Shown: piece after piece, positions 45,845 through 55,013 of the stretch
How the letters are laid out: every line of letters starts with the position of its first letter
Position numbering within the stretch: position 1 is the stretch's first letter
Source of the DNA: Nonomuraea fuscirosea
Lineage (GTDB): Bacteria > Actinomycetota > Actinomycetes > Streptosporangiales > Streptosporangiaceae
Direction: 5' to 3'
DNA length: 64,000 nucleotides
Assembly: GCF_003001935.1 (NCBI RefSeq)
Contig: NZ_PVNG01000001.1
Location: 496,001-560,000 of the forward strand
Notes under the pieces: generated by a model
Databases searched by the model: none
What the model was told of the DNA's origin: nothing
Seen by the model: only the letters and a program-made list of their open reading frames with translations
Program-made: the position numbers and the translations under genes

Positions 45845-48800
45845 GTGAGTATCCACGCCGTGAGCCCCTTGTTCATCGGGCGTGCCCGCGAGCTCGCAGC
45901 CCTCGGCGACGCCCTGGGCCGGGCCCGCGCGGGCGCGTCGTCCACCGTGCTCGTCGGCGGCGAGGCGGGGGTCGGCAAGACCCGCCTGATCAGGGAGTTC
46001 ACCGCCCGGCGCGCCGACGATGCCAGGGTGCTCGTCGGCGGCTGCCTGGAGCTGGGCACGGAGGGCCTGCCGTTCGCGCCGTTCACCGCCGTGCTGCGCG
46101 GGCTCGTGCGCGAGCTCGGCCGCGACGGGGTCGCCGCGCTGGTGCCCGGCGGAGACACGCGCGGGCTGGCCCGGCTGCTGCCCGAGTTCGGCGAGCCGGG
46201 CGAGGAGGGGGCGGAGGCCAGGGCCAGGCTGTTCGAGCAGGTGCTCGGGCTGCTGGAGCGGCTCGCGGAGGACCGTCCCGTGGTGCTGATCGTGGAAGAC
46301 GCCCACTGGGCCGACCGCGCCACCCGTGACCTGCTGACGTTCCTCGTCCGCTACCAGCGCACCGCGGCCCGGCTGCTCCTCGTCGTGACCTACCGCACCG
46401 ACGAGCTGCACCGCTCCCACCCGCTGCGGCCGCTGCTCGCCGAGCTGGGCCGGGTGGAGTGGGTGACCAGGACCGAGCTGCGCCGGCTCACCCGCAGGGA
46501 GGCCGTCGCGCTGGCCGCCGGGATCCTGGAGCGCGAGCCGTCCGCCGGCGACATGGACCTCATCTACGCGCGCAGCGAGGGCAACCCGCTGTTCGTGGAG
46601 GCGCTGCTCAGCGAGGCCGACGGTCAGGAGGCGCTGCCCGAGTCGCTGCGCGACCTGCTGCTGGCCAGCGTCGAGCGGCTGCCGGCGGAGACGCAGGAGC
46701 TGCTGCGGGTGGCCAGCGTCGGCGGTCAGCGGATCGAGCACGACCTGCTCACCGCCGTCGCCGGCCTCGACGAGGACACGCTGTCGCGCGCCCTGCGCCC
46801 CGCGGTGGCGGGCAACGTGCTCGTGGTCGACGGCGAGGGCTACTCCTTCCGCCACGCGCTCATCCGCGAGGCGCTCGACGACGATCTGCTGCCCGGCGAG
46901 CACATCCGCCTGCACACCCGCTACGCCGAGGCCCTGGAGCGCGACCTGTCGATCCTGCCCGCCCCGCGCGGCGCGATCGAGCTGGCCCACCACACCCGGC
47001 AGTCCGCCGACTACGCCTGGGCGCTGGTGAGCGCCTGGCGCGCGGCGGACGCGGCCCGCACCTCCACCGCCTACGACGTGCAGCTGCGGATGTTGTCCAG
47101 GGTGCTGGAGCTGTGGGATCAGGTGCCCGACGCGGCCGAGCGCGTCGGCGCCGACCGGATCGACGTGCTCAGGCGGACGGCCACGGTCGCCCACCTGGCC
47201 GGCGAGTACGAACGCGGCATCGCCTTCGGCAGCGCCGCCCTCGACGAGCTCGACCACGACGCCGACCCGGCGCGCACGGCCATGGTGCTGCGCCAGCGCG
47301 GCCTGACCAGCTGGGACCTCGGCCGTCCCGGCTTCCTCGACGACCTGCGCAAGGCCGCCGCCCTCGTGCCCGCCGACCAGCCCAGGCTGCTCGGACAGGT
47401 GCTGGAGACGTTCGCGCGGATGCTCACCCACCCGGACGACCTCCAGGAACGGCTCGACACGGCCCAGCGCGCGATCGAGCTGGGCCATGAGATCGGCGAC
47501 GCCAACGTCGAGGCGCACGCGATGATCAGCTTCAACTGGGGCAAGGCGTGCTACACCGACATGGAGCTGCAGATCGAGACGTTCGCCGAGGCGCGCCGCA
47601 TCGCCCAGCGCGACGGGGCGTACAACGCCCTGCTGCGCTGCGCGGTCTCCGAGTCCGACGCCTTCGAGGGCGCGGGCTGGCACGAGCTGGCCGCCCAGGT
47701 CGCCCGGCGCGGGGTCGACGACGCCGCCCAATACGGGCTGGCCCGCACGTCCGGCACGTTCCTGTCGATCAACCTGGCCGAGCCGCTGCTGTCGCTCGGG
47801 CGCTGGGACGAGGCGCTGCGGGTGGTCGAGCACGCCCTCGACCTCGCGCCGCCCGCCCCCTACCGGGCCAGCCTCCAGGGGCTCGCCGCCGACATCGCGC
47901 TCGCGCGGGGGCAGCTCGACCGGGCCGAGACCCTGATGGCCTCCTCCCGCCAGATCCTGTCGCGCGGCACCTTCCGCGATCAGGTGACGCTGCCGCACCT
48001 GCGCAGGGAGGTGCAGCTGCTGTCGGCGCGAGGGGAGATGGAGCAGGCGGTGGAGGCGGCGGCCAGGGCGCTGGAGGAGCACGACCTGATGAGCAGCCCG
48101 CGCTATTCGTGGCCGGTGCTGGTGACCATCGCGCGGCTCATCTGGGCCGTGGTGCCGTCCAAGCAGCTCATCGACGCCATGATGCAGGCTCCTCCACCCG
48201 TCGGCGACCGGCCCGCCGCGGAGGGATCCGGAGCGGAGGAGCCCTTCGGAGGCGGCGCCGGTGACGGGTCGGCCGCCGCCGGGGTGCCGTCCGGTGGGGA
48301 CGCTGTGCCGGGGGCGGGGCTGGGGGCGCTCGCGCGGCTCGCGTTGTCGTTGCTGCCGAAGATCAGGGCGCTCGCGTTGCGGCTCGACACCATGGGGGAG
48401 TCGCAACAGGCCCACCGGCTCACCTTCACCGCCCTGACCGGGCCGGGGCCGACGTCCGCGTACGTGAGCGACGCGGCCTCCTGGCAGTTCAAGGCGTGGG
48501 ACCAGGCGGTGCGGGCCTGGGCCGACCTGCGGGAGCCGTACCCGGAGGCGCAGTGCCTGGTGGGCGCGGCGCAGGCGGCGCTGGCGGCGGGAGACCGGCA
48601 GGAGGCGGCCGCCCGGCTGACCCGGTCGCGAGAGCTGGCCAGAGAGCTCGGCGCCACACCGCTGCTGGAACAGCTGGACGTCTTCGGCCGGCGAGCCCGG
48701 CTCGGGGGCACCGACGACGTGAACGACGGGCAGCCGCTCGGGCTGACGGCGCGGGAGCTGGAGGTGCTGCGGGAGGTGACCGACGGCCGCAGCAACCGGG

Positions 48801-48937
48801 AGATCGCGGAGGCGCTGTTCATCTCGGTGAAGACGGTCAGCGTGCACGTCTCCAACATCCTGGCCAAACTGGGCGTGGCCACCCGAGGCGAAGCCGCCGC
48901 CACCGCCCACCGCCTCCGCCTGTTCGACCAGGACTAG
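45845..48937 (+). CDS. LAL-type LuxR-family transcriptional regulator
   Basis: This large ATP-binding LuxR regulator (1030 aa) starts with an AAA/STAND module: Walker A GGEAGVGKTRLIRE near residue 40, Walker B VVLIVEDAHWADR near 140. TPR-like helices follow and a C-terminal LuxR helix-turn-helix (LTARELEVLREVTDGRSNRE; IAEALFISVKTVSVHVSNIL). A Pro/Gly/Ala-rich low-complexity linker breaks the TPR region near residues 780-830. Such proteins activate secondary metabolite or catabolic genes on binding an inducer. GTG 45845 starts it directly at the conserved FIGRARELAAL region. Confidence 0.9.
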   Translation: MSIHAVSPLFIGRARELAALGDALGRARAGASSTVLVGGEAGVGKTRLIREFTARRADDARVLVGGCLELGTEGLPFAPFTAVLRGLVRELGRDGVAALVPGGDTRGLARLLPEFGEPGEEGAEARARLFEQVLGLLERLAEDRPVVLIVEDAHWADRATRDLLTFLVRYQRTAARLLLVVTYRTDELHRSHPLRPLLAELGRVEWVTRTELRRLTRREAVALAAGILEREPSAGDMDLIYARSEGNPLFVEALLSEADGQEALPESLRDLLLASVERLPAETQELLRVASVGGQRIEHDLLTAVAGLDEDTLSRALRPAVAGNVLVVDGEGYSFRHALIREALDDDLLPGEHIRLHTRYAEALERDLSILPAPRGAIELAHHTRQSADYAWALVSAWRAADAARTSTAYDVQLRMLSRVLELWDQVPDAAERVGADRIDVLRRTATVAHLAGEYERGIAFGSAALDELDHDADPARTAMVLRQRGLTSWDLGRPGFLDDLRKAAALVPADQPRLLGQVLETFARMLTHPDDLQERLDTAQRAIELGHEIGDANVEAHAMISFNWGKACYTDMELQIETFAEARRIAQRDGAYNALLRCAVSESDAFEGAGWHELAAQVARRGVDDAAQYGLARTSGTFLSINLAEPLLSLGRWDEALRVVEHALDLAPPAPYRASLQGLAADIALARGQLDRAETLMASSRQILSRGTFRDQVTLPHLRREVQLLSARGEMEQAVEAAARALEEHDLMSSPRYSWPVLVTIARLIWAVVPSKQLIDAMMQAPPPVGDRPAAEGSGAEEPFGGGAGDGSAAAGVPSGGDAVPGAGLGALARLALSLLPKIRALALRLDTMGESQQAHRLTFTALTGPGPTSAYVSDAASWQFKAWDQAVRAWADLREPYPEAQCLVGAAQAALAAGDRQEAAARLTRSRELARELGATPLLEQLDVFGRRARLGGTDDVNDGQPLGLTARELEVLREVTDGRSNREIAEALFISVKTVSVHVSNILAKLGVATRGEAAATAHRLRLFDQD

Positions 48938-49051
48938 GGTCCCTTTTCGCCGCCCCGGCGGAAGCTGATCAGGTGTTGCCCGATCGATCTCGTCCAACGA
49001 CGATCACGAGGAACGGGCGGGCAGCCCGCGAGCGGACGAGAAAGGGCGAAG

Positions 49052-49204
49052 ATGAGGATCAGTAAGCGTGTGCCGGGAGTGCTGATCGCACTCCTCTCAT
49101 CGGTCACGGCCGGGCTGGCGCCGGCCCCGGCGCAGGCGGTGTCCGCCTGGCGTCGCCGCCGTGGCCGACGACCCCGAGGACCTCGACCCCGAGGAAGGTG
49201 GGCT
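49052..49204 (+). pseudogene. Signal-peptide coding fragment of the protease gene, out of frame
   Basis: An ATG at 49052 behind AAAGGG encodes a good signal peptide (MRISKRVPGVLIALLSS..., ending at APAQAV). The frame then runs into Arg-rich nonsense and stops at 49202-49204. Dropping one base (T at 49142) would join it to the downstream frame as AVPPGVAAVADDPED, a smooth signal-peptide/propeptide joint. I read it as a frameshift mutation or a sequencing error, with 49052-50324 being the intended gene. Confidence 0.8.
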
Positions 49205-50324
49205 TGAGGACGGGGCCGCCCTGGACGCCGAGTCCTACGCCAAGGACTTCGGGGTCACGACCGCGGAGGCACGGGCCAGGCTCACGGCGCAGAACGACTT
49301 CGGCGCCCTGGTGGAGGAGATCGAAGCGGCCCACCCCGGCACGTTCGCCGGATCGACCCTGGTCCACGAGGGCGACTTCGGCCTGCGCGTCCGTTTCACC
49401 GATGACAAGGTGCCCGACAAGGCCAGGGAGATCGTGCGGGGCGTGCCGGGGGTAGCCCTCGAAGCGGGTGCGCGATTCAGCCTCATCGAAGCCGAGAAGA
49501 TCATCGACTCGACAGGCGACACCCTCGACACGCACGGCGCGGTCGAAGGGGTCTTCTACGACGCGACCAACGAAAAGTTCGTGCTGGACATGGTCGGCGC
49601 GGCCACCGGCGACCGCTCGGCGGAGGAGGTGACGGCCTCGCTGCGTGCGACACTGCCCGCCTCCCTGCCCGGGGAGATCCGCTCCGCCGACATCAGGCTC
49701 ACGCCGGAGTCCGCCGCCGACGGCCAGCGGGGCGGGCTGCGCATGGATACGTGCACCAGCGGGTTCTCCGTCAGGAACGCCGCGGGCATCGAGGGCATCC
49801 TCACGGCCGGGCACTGCGGCAACACGCAGCGGTACCGCTACTACAATTCCAGCACCTGGGTGCCGACCAGCTTCCGGAGTCAGGCACGTAACGCCTCCAG
49901 CGATGTGCAGTGGCACACCCGCCCCAGCAACGTCGCCCACCCGAGGTTCCATGCCAGCAGCACCACGGCGACGCGGACGGTCACCGGGCGCGTGGTGCGG
50001 AGCGGCCAGAACGGCGACTACGTCTGTCACCGGGGGAAGGCCACCGGCTACAGCTGCGGCACGGTCAGCACCATCTCCTACCGCCCGACCTGGGACAACG
50101 CCTGCGACGGACAGACCTGCGCGGCGACCTGGATCCGGGTGTCCGGTGCCAACCTGAAATGCTACCCGGGTGACAGCGGAGGCCCGTGGTTCAACGCCGG
50201 CAGGGCATACGGCATCTACAAGGGCCAGTCGTCCACCGGAACCGGGACCGCCGGTTGCAACTGGGCCGTCTACATGGCGATCAACTACATCTCCAACATC
50301 AACGTCTCCCTGCTGTACGGGTGA
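49161..50324 (+). CDS. S1-family serine protease with alpha-lytic-like propeptide (signal peptide separated by frameshift)
   Basis: This 387-aa open frame has an acidic propeptide (residues about 1-185) with DFGALVEEIEAAHPGTFAGS and FTDDKVPDKAREIV, resembling alpha-lytic protease prodomains, followed by a mature chymotrypsin-fold domain. The triad is His in ILTAGHCGN, Asp in SSDVQWH and Ser in CYPGDSGGPWF, with Cys pairs for disulfides. It should be secreted and self-processing, as streptogrisins are. GTG 49161 has no ribosome site and no signal peptide in frame; see the fragment at 49052. A long hairpin terminator follows. Confidence 0.85.
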   Translation: MADDPEDLDPEEGGLEDGAALDAESYAKDFGVTTAEARARLTAQNDFGALVEEIEAAHPGTFAGSTLVHEGDFGLRVRFTDDKVPDKAREIVRGVPGVALEAGARFSLIEAEKIIDSTGDTLDTHGAVEGVFYDATNEKFVLDMVGAATGDRSAEEVTASLRATLPASLPGEIRSADIRLTPESAADGQRGGLRMDTCTSGFSVRNAAGIEGILTAGHCGNTQRYRYYNSSTWVPTSFRSQARNASSDVQWHTRPSNVAHPRFHASSTTATRTVTGRVVRSGQNGDYVCHRGKATGYSCGTVSTISYRPTWDNACDGQTCAATWIRVSGANLKCYPGDSGGPWFNAGRAYGIYKGQSSTGTGTAGCNWAVYMAINYISNINVSLLYG

Positions 50325-50337
50325 CAGGGGCGAGGTG

Positions 50338-50378
50338 ACATCCGTTGGGCATGCGCCGCGACGCATGCCCACGGATGT
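50338..50378 (+). terminator. Long hairpin after the protease gene
   Basis: The arms at 50338-50355 and 50362-50378 (acatccg-t-tgggcatgcg and its complement) give a 17-bp stem with one bulged T and a 6-nt loop. It lies 14 bp after the protease stop and before the small lipoprotein gene, so it is a good intrinsic terminator or mRNA-stabilising structure; no long U-run follows. Confidence 0.8.
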
Positions 50379-50416
50379 GCGTCGAAAGAGGAGACACCCG
50401 ACCGACAGGAGCAGCC

Positions 50417-50860
50417 ATGCACGCGATCAGGGCCGCGACCGGCCTCGTCATCCTGTCCCTCGCGATCGCCGCCTGTACGACCGGCGGACAGACCCCAGTG
50501 GAGGGCCCAATGGAGAGCCCGGTGGAGAGCCCGGTGGAGACGTCGGCGGCGGCCCCTTTCGCCGCCTATGACCGCTCCGAACCTGGAGTGGGCGACGCCG
50601 CCCTGCTGACCGCGATCCTCGTCCTGGACCGGGGCTGCCTCTACGCCGACAGCGAGGGGCGACGGTGGCTGCCGGTCTTCCCCGCCGCGGGCACCGAGTG
50701 GGACGCGGCGGCGCGGACCCTGACCATGGACGGGCGCACCGCGGTACTCGGGCAGACCGTGGAACTCGGCGGGGGAACCGCGCGGGCGGATGTCATCACC
50801 TCGGCCCCGGAGGGTTGCGATCGTTCCCGGGTCTGGCTGGTGGTCAGCGTCGGCTCCTGA
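50417..50860 (+). CDS. Small secreted lipoprotein
   Basis: This 147-aa protein has a signal peptide with lipobox LAIAAC. A repeated PVESP/PMESP tract (12-15 bp DNA repeat) links it to a small beta-rich domain (CLYADSEGRRWLPVFPAAGT; Cys at CLY and EGC could form a disulfide). ATG 50417 has CAGGAG 5 nt upstream. I do not recognise the domain. It may be accessory to envelope sensing; nothing more can be said. Confidence 0.78.
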   Translation: MHAIRAATGLVILSLAIAACTTGGQTPVEGPMESPVESPVETSAAAPFAAYDRSEPGVGDAALLTAILVLDRGCLYADSEGRRWLPVFPAAGTEWDAAARTLTMDGRTAVLGQTVELGGGTARADVITSAPEGCDRSRVWLVVSVGS

Positions 50861-51053
50861 TGGAGATGCCGGAGGACCGTCCGCCCGACCAGGGTGCCGC
50901 ACCATGTTCCGGACGGCGTGGGTGTGGCGGCGTCCGGTTCACCGTGACGGCCGGCGCACGCCCGAGCGGCCAGAAGGCGCCGTCGGTCGCGGGACGGGCG
51001 GCTCCTCGCGGTGGAGGCCGTTGCCCGCCGGGGTAAGGGCCGGCGAGGTGGGG

Positions 51054-53999
51054 TCAGCCGGTCAGCTGGGCTTCGAGGCGGTAGCCGTCCACGGTGACGT
51101 AGACCTGGTCGCCCGGGCGGGCGTTCAGGCGCATGAGGACCGGCTGCAATGAGTCGAAGACGGGCTGGTGGCCCTGCCAGACCAGGACGATGGCGTTGTC
51201 GCCGGGGCCCGTGACCGACAGCAGGGTGCCGGGGCGCATGCCCAGCTGGGCCGCGTACCCCTCAGGCACCGGCACCGGGCCGCCCCTGAGGTGTTCGGGG
51301 GTGACCTCGATGCGCTGCCAGCGGCGCGGATCCGAGTTCGGGCCGGGCAGCGGCGGCGGCGGGGTGGCGGGGGCGCCCGCCAGGCCGGGGAGCATGGGGG
51401 AGCGGCCGCCCGAGAGCGCCGACAGGGTGGCCAGCGCGGCGGAGGGGTCGATGGCTCCGGCCGTCGCCGACGGGATGGGCTGGCCACCCCGGTGGTGGTG
51501 GCCGTTGGCTCCCGGGGTACGGCGGGGGAGCGGCTGGGCCGGGGACGAGGCGGCGGCCACCGGGTCGGGGCCGGTCTCCGGGGGCAGCGCGTCGAGCCAG
51601 GCCTTGGCGGAATGGGCGCGGATGCCCAGTTCGCCCATGAGTTCCACAAGGTCGGTGTCGGGCGGGCTGGAGGCCAGGAGTTGCCTGGTACGGCTCTGCA
51701 GGCCGTGCAGGTCGCCCACGACGAGCCAGCCGTCCTGGAAGCGGCGGTCCGGCATGAGCGTCACCAGGACGCGCCAGAGCGGCGTGCGCAGCGACGGGAC
51801 CGTCACGGGGTGCGCCGGGTCGGCGCCGATGAGCTGGTCCTCGGTGGCCGCCGCGCCGAGCCATTCGGTCAGGCGGAACATGTGGCCGGTGACCGGCGCG
51901 GACTCGGAGGAGCGCAGCCAGTGCAGGACGCGCTCCTCGGCGGTGCGCTGGGCCTGCGAGAGCGCGTCACGCTCGACGAGCATCTTGTGGGCGAGCGTAC
52001 GGAGACTGACCGGGTCCTCGGCGAACAGCCGGTGCACGGCCACCGCCAGCTCCAGCTTGTCCAGGCTGCGGAACAGGTTGTCCACGACGCGGACCATCGC
52101 GTGGTCGGTGTCGGAGGGAACCGGGCTGGTGCCGGCCGGGTAGCTGGGGGTGGAGCCGGAGGCGGAGGGTGGCGACGAAGGGGCGGGAGCGGAGGGGGCT
52201 CCCGAGGGGCCGGCCGGGGTGCCTGCGGCCGCGCGGGCGGCTGATCCGGGGATGCCGGCTCCGGGCGTTCCGGCCGCGGGAAGCCCGGCGACCGGGTTTC
52301 CGGCCCCGGCGAGGCCGGCGGCGGGATTGGCAGCTCCGGGGAGGCCGGCGGCAGGGTTCGCGGCTCCGGGGAGGCCGGCGGGGTTGGCGGATCCGGGCGT
52401 TCCCGCGCCGGGGCCTGCGGCGCCAGGCGTTCCGGGGGCTCCGGGAGTCCCAGCGGCGGGGGCCCCGGTGCCAGGGATCCCGGTGCCAGGGGCTCCGGGG
52501 GCGCCAGGAGTGCTCTGGGAGGGCGGTGTGCCGGGAACGGGCGGGATCGAGCCGGTGTGCGGGCCGCCGCTCCCGGGGTGCGGGCCGTTGGCGGCCGGAC
52601 CGCCGGCGTCCTGGCGGCCGGACTGCGGGCCCGAGGGGCGTTGCGGAAGGCGTTCCGACTGGCCGGGGGCGGGGCGCTGCGGCAGGCCACCCTCGCTCGC
52701 GAGCCCCTGACGCGGATTCGCGCCGCTCTGCGGCTGCGCGGAGAACGAGCCCGTCTGGGGCTGTCCGGCGAACGAGCCGGTCGAACGCTCAGGGGAGGAC
52801 GGCCCGGGGAAGGCGCCGCTCTGGCGGGCGTTGCCCTCCGAGGAGGGCACGGCCGGGAAGGAACCTGTTTGACGCTGGTTGCCCTCTGTGGGCGGTACGG
52901 CGGGGAAAGAGCCGCCGGTCTGGCGCGGGTTGCCCTCCGCGGGCGGTACGGCCGGGAAGGAGCCGGTGTGGCGCTGGTTGCCCGCCGAGGACGGCGGCGC
53001 GGGGAAGAGGCTCTGGCGCGGGCTGCTCTCCGAGGAGGGCACGGCGGGGAAGGAGCCCGTCTGACGCTGGTTGCCCTGCGCGGACGGGGGCGAGGGAAAG
53101 GCACCGGACTGGCGCGGATCGTTGTCCTGGCCGGGTACGGCGGGGAAGGAGCCCGTCTGGCGCGGGCCGCCCTCGGCGGCGGGGAACGACCCGGTCGAGC
53201 GCGAGGGGCTGTCGGTGGAGGTCGGTGCGGGGAAGACGCCCGGCTGGCGCGGGTTGCTCTCGGAGGACGGCGGTGCGGGGAAGGAGCCGGTGGAGCGGGG
53301 ACCGCCGTCGGCCGCCGACGGCACGGGGAAGGCGCCGCTCTGGCCGGGCGCGGGCCGGCGCATGTCACCCTGCCCCTGCCCCTGCCCGGCGAACGGGCCG
53401 GTCGGCTGGAGGCCGCTCGGGTTGGCCTCGGACGGGGTGAAGGCGCTGCGCGACTGCGGCGTGCCGTCGGGCCCGACCGCGGGAAAGGTGCCCGTGCCAC
53501 GGGCGGAGACGGGCATCTGGTCCCGCTGGAGCGGGCGCGTGACCTCGGGATGGCCGGCGGCGACGGGGATCTCTCGATGGGCGGGGATGCGGCCCAGGAT
53601 CTCGCGCAGGACAGAGCCGATCACGACCTCGGGCGTGGCCGACGGCGTGCTCAGGTCGCTGGGCGACAGGCGGCGCAGCCGCTGCCAGCCGCCGAGGCCG
53701 GTGACGGCGGTGCGGGTGGCCTCGGACCAGCCGGGCAGCGCGGGGTCGATGGGGTGAACCGTCAGCGCGGGCAGCAGATCGGCCAGCGGCAGGTGGTCCC
53801 AGCGGGCGACGGCCAGCTTGGCCAGGCGGTCACAGATCCAGTCGAGCCCGGCGGTGCCGAGCGCCTTCGACAGCGGCAGGGAGGACCACCACCCCGCCGG
53901 CAGGCGCGGATCGCCCAACGCCTCGGCCACCTGCTGAGGGCGGCTCCAGCGCAGCGCAGGGATGAGGTCGCTCAGGCAGATCGATGACTCGACTTCCAT
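51054..53999 (-). CDS. Large low-complexity protein with TGSFPA repeats and conserved-looking ends
   Basis: This 981-aa protein has an N-terminal helical domain (about 1-135), then about 13 imperfect units of 14-20 residues built around RQTGSFPAVP (about 160-430), then Pro/Gly/Ala-rich collagen-like sequence (about 480-620). A helical region follows (LRTLAHKMLVERDAL; EERVLHWLRSSES), possibly a winged helix, and a C-terminal beta domain ending RPGDQVYVTVDGYRL. No signal peptide or transmembrane segment is visible. I cannot name a family. The repeat core looks disordered and probably evolves fast. Confidence 0.75.
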   Translation of the reverse strand: MEVESSICLSDLIPALRWSRPQQVAEALGDPRLPAGWWSSLPLSKALGTAGLDWICDRLAKLAVARWDHLPLADLLPALTVHPIDPALPGWSEATRTAVTGLGGWQRLRRLSPSDLSTPSATPEVVIGSVLREILGRIPAHREIPVAAGHPEVTRPLQRDQMPVSARGTGTFPAVGPDGTPQSRSAFTPSEANPSGLQPTGPFAGQGQGQGDMRRPAPGQSGAFPVPSAADGGPRSTGSFPAPPSSESNPRQPGVFPAPTSTDSPSRSTGSFPAAEGGPRQTGSFPAVPGQDNDPRQSGAFPSPPSAQGNQRQTGSFPAVPSSESSPRQSLFPAPPSSAGNQRHTGSFPAVPPAEGNPRQTGGSFPAVPPTEGNQRQTGSFPAVPSSEGNARQSGAFPGPSSPERSTGSFAGQPQTGSFSAQPQSGANPRQGLASEGGLPQRPAPGQSERLPQRPSGPQSGRQDAGGPAANGPHPGSGGPHTGSIPPVPGTPPSQSTPGAPGAPGTGIPGTGAPAAGTPGAPGTPGAAGPGAGTPGSANPAGLPGAANPAAGLPGAANPAAGLAGAGNPVAGLPAAGTPGAGIPGSAARAAAGTPAGPSGAPSAPAPSSPPSASGSTPSYPAGTSPVPSDTDHAMVRVVDNLFRSLDKLELAVAVHRLFAEDPVSLRTLAHKMLVERDALSQAQRTAEERVLHWLRSSESAPVTGHMFRLTEWLGAAATEDQLIGADPAHPVTVPSLRTPLWRVLVTLMPDRRFQDGWLVVGDLHGLQSRTRQLLASSPPDTDLVELMGELGIRAHSAKAWLDALPPETGPDPVAAASSPAQPLPRRTPGANGHHHRGGQPIPSATAGAIDPSAALATLSALSGGRSPMLPGLAGAPATPPPPLPGPNSDPRRWQRIEVTPEHLRGGPVPVPEGYAAQLGMRPGTLLSVTGPGDNAIVLVWQGHQPVFDSLQPVLMRLNARPGDQVYVTVDGYRLEAQLTG
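52240..52560 (-). repeat. Collagen-like Pro/Gly/Ala coding repeats
   Basis: Variants of ccggggaggccggcggcgg and related units of about 18-27 bp encode PGAANPAAGL and GTPGAPG-like sequence. They form the second low-complexity block of the 981-aa protein. Confidence 0.7.
52710..53520 (-). repeat. TGSFPA coding repeat array
   Basis: About 13 imperfect copies of a 42-60 bp unit encode (R)QTGSFPAVPxxEGNx. Units vary in length but keep frame. They lie between the N-terminal helical domain and the collagen-like block. Confidence 0.8.
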
Positions 54000-54083
54000 C
54001 GGCGGACCTTATCCTCCCCAGTGAGCCGCGTGGTGCTGCCCGTAACGCATGTGGCTAATGGTGCAAGCCTACGCGGCAAGCTA

Positions 54084-55013
54084 TCAATCAGTGTGAATAG
54101 GGTAAAGACGGTTCAGATCCAAACCGTACCGTGGACGGCCCCCCACCTGGGCCACACATGCGGCACCGGCACGGCAGCCGGCCTCCAGCGCGGCCTGCTT
54201 GGCGGAGCCGAGCAGAGTGGCGGCGAGGAACCCGGCGGCGAAGGCGTCACCCGCCCCCGTCGAGTCCACGACCTCGGCGGACACACCTTCCGCGGTCGCC
54301 ACCACCTCTCCGTCGACGGCCGCCAGCGCCCCGCCGGCGCCGAGCTTCACGACCGCTGTGCCGTATGTCTCACTCAAGAGTACGGCCGCCCGCGTGGCCG
54401 TCGCCGCCCCACTGAGCAAAAGGGCCTCGTCGAGATTGGGGATGACCAGCCCGGCCGCCGCCGTCTCGCGGATGAAACGTTCGACGCCGAAGTCGCGCAG
54501 CGGGCCCGTGGAGGCCGGATCGACGCTGATCGCCACGCCCGCCGCCGCCGCGTCCGCCATCGCCCGCCGGGCCAGCCGCAGCCCCGCCTCGGCGAACAGC
54601 ACGTACCCGGAAAGATGCAGCATGGCGACGCCGTCGAGCAGAGCCGGGTCCCAGTCGGCCTCGGAGATCAGGCCGCCGGCGCCGCGGTTGGTGAGCATCG
54701 AGCGCTCGCCGCTCTTGTCCACCATCGCGATCACCACCGCCGTGGGGTGCGCGGGGTCCACGGAGAAGTGCGGATTGACGCCCGTCTTGATCAGCTCGGT
54801 GGCGTGCCACTCGCTGCTGTCGTAGCCGAGCCTGGCCAGCAGGTGGACCTCGGCGCCCAGGGAGGCGGCCCAGGCGGCGGTGTTCGCGCCGGAGCCGCCG
54901 GGACGCAGCACGATGTCGGCGGCCGTGTCCGTGCCGGCCGTGACGGGTGAGCCGTGCCGGGCCACGACATCGGTGACCACGTCGCCGATGACGAGCAGGG
55001 CGCCGTCCGTCAC
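54084..55013 (-). CDS. psuK: PfkB-family carbohydrate kinase, probable pseudouridine kinase
   Basis: This 309-aa ribokinase-like enzyme has RPGGSGANTAAWAASLG near the N-terminus and the PfkB signature 2 DSTGAGDAFAAGFLAA with the catalytic Asp. Next to psuG it should phosphorylate pseudouridine to its 5'-phosphate for cleavage. GTG 55013 overlaps the psuG stop (GTGA, 55010-55013), so both are translated together. Confidence 0.85.
   Translation of the reverse strand: MTDGALLVIGDVVTDVVARHGSPVTAGTDTAADIVLRPGGSGANTAAWAASLGAEVHLLARLGYDSSEWHATELIKTGVNPHFSVDPAHPTAVVIAMVDKSGERSMLTNRGAGGLISEADWDPALLDGVAMLHLSGYVLFAEAGLRLARRAMADAAAAGVAISVDPASTGPLRDFGVERFIRETAAAGLVIPNLDEALLLSGAATATRAAVLLSETYGTAVVKLGAGGALAAVDGEVVATAEGVSAEVVDSTGAGDAFAAGFLAATLLGSAKQAALEAGCRAGAACVAQVGGRPRYGLDLNRLYPIHTD

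Noticed and set aside
45605..48997. A 1130-codon minus-strand frame antisense to the LAL regulator
   Set aside because: It is a shadow of the highly GC-biased LuxR gene, with no recognisable domains.
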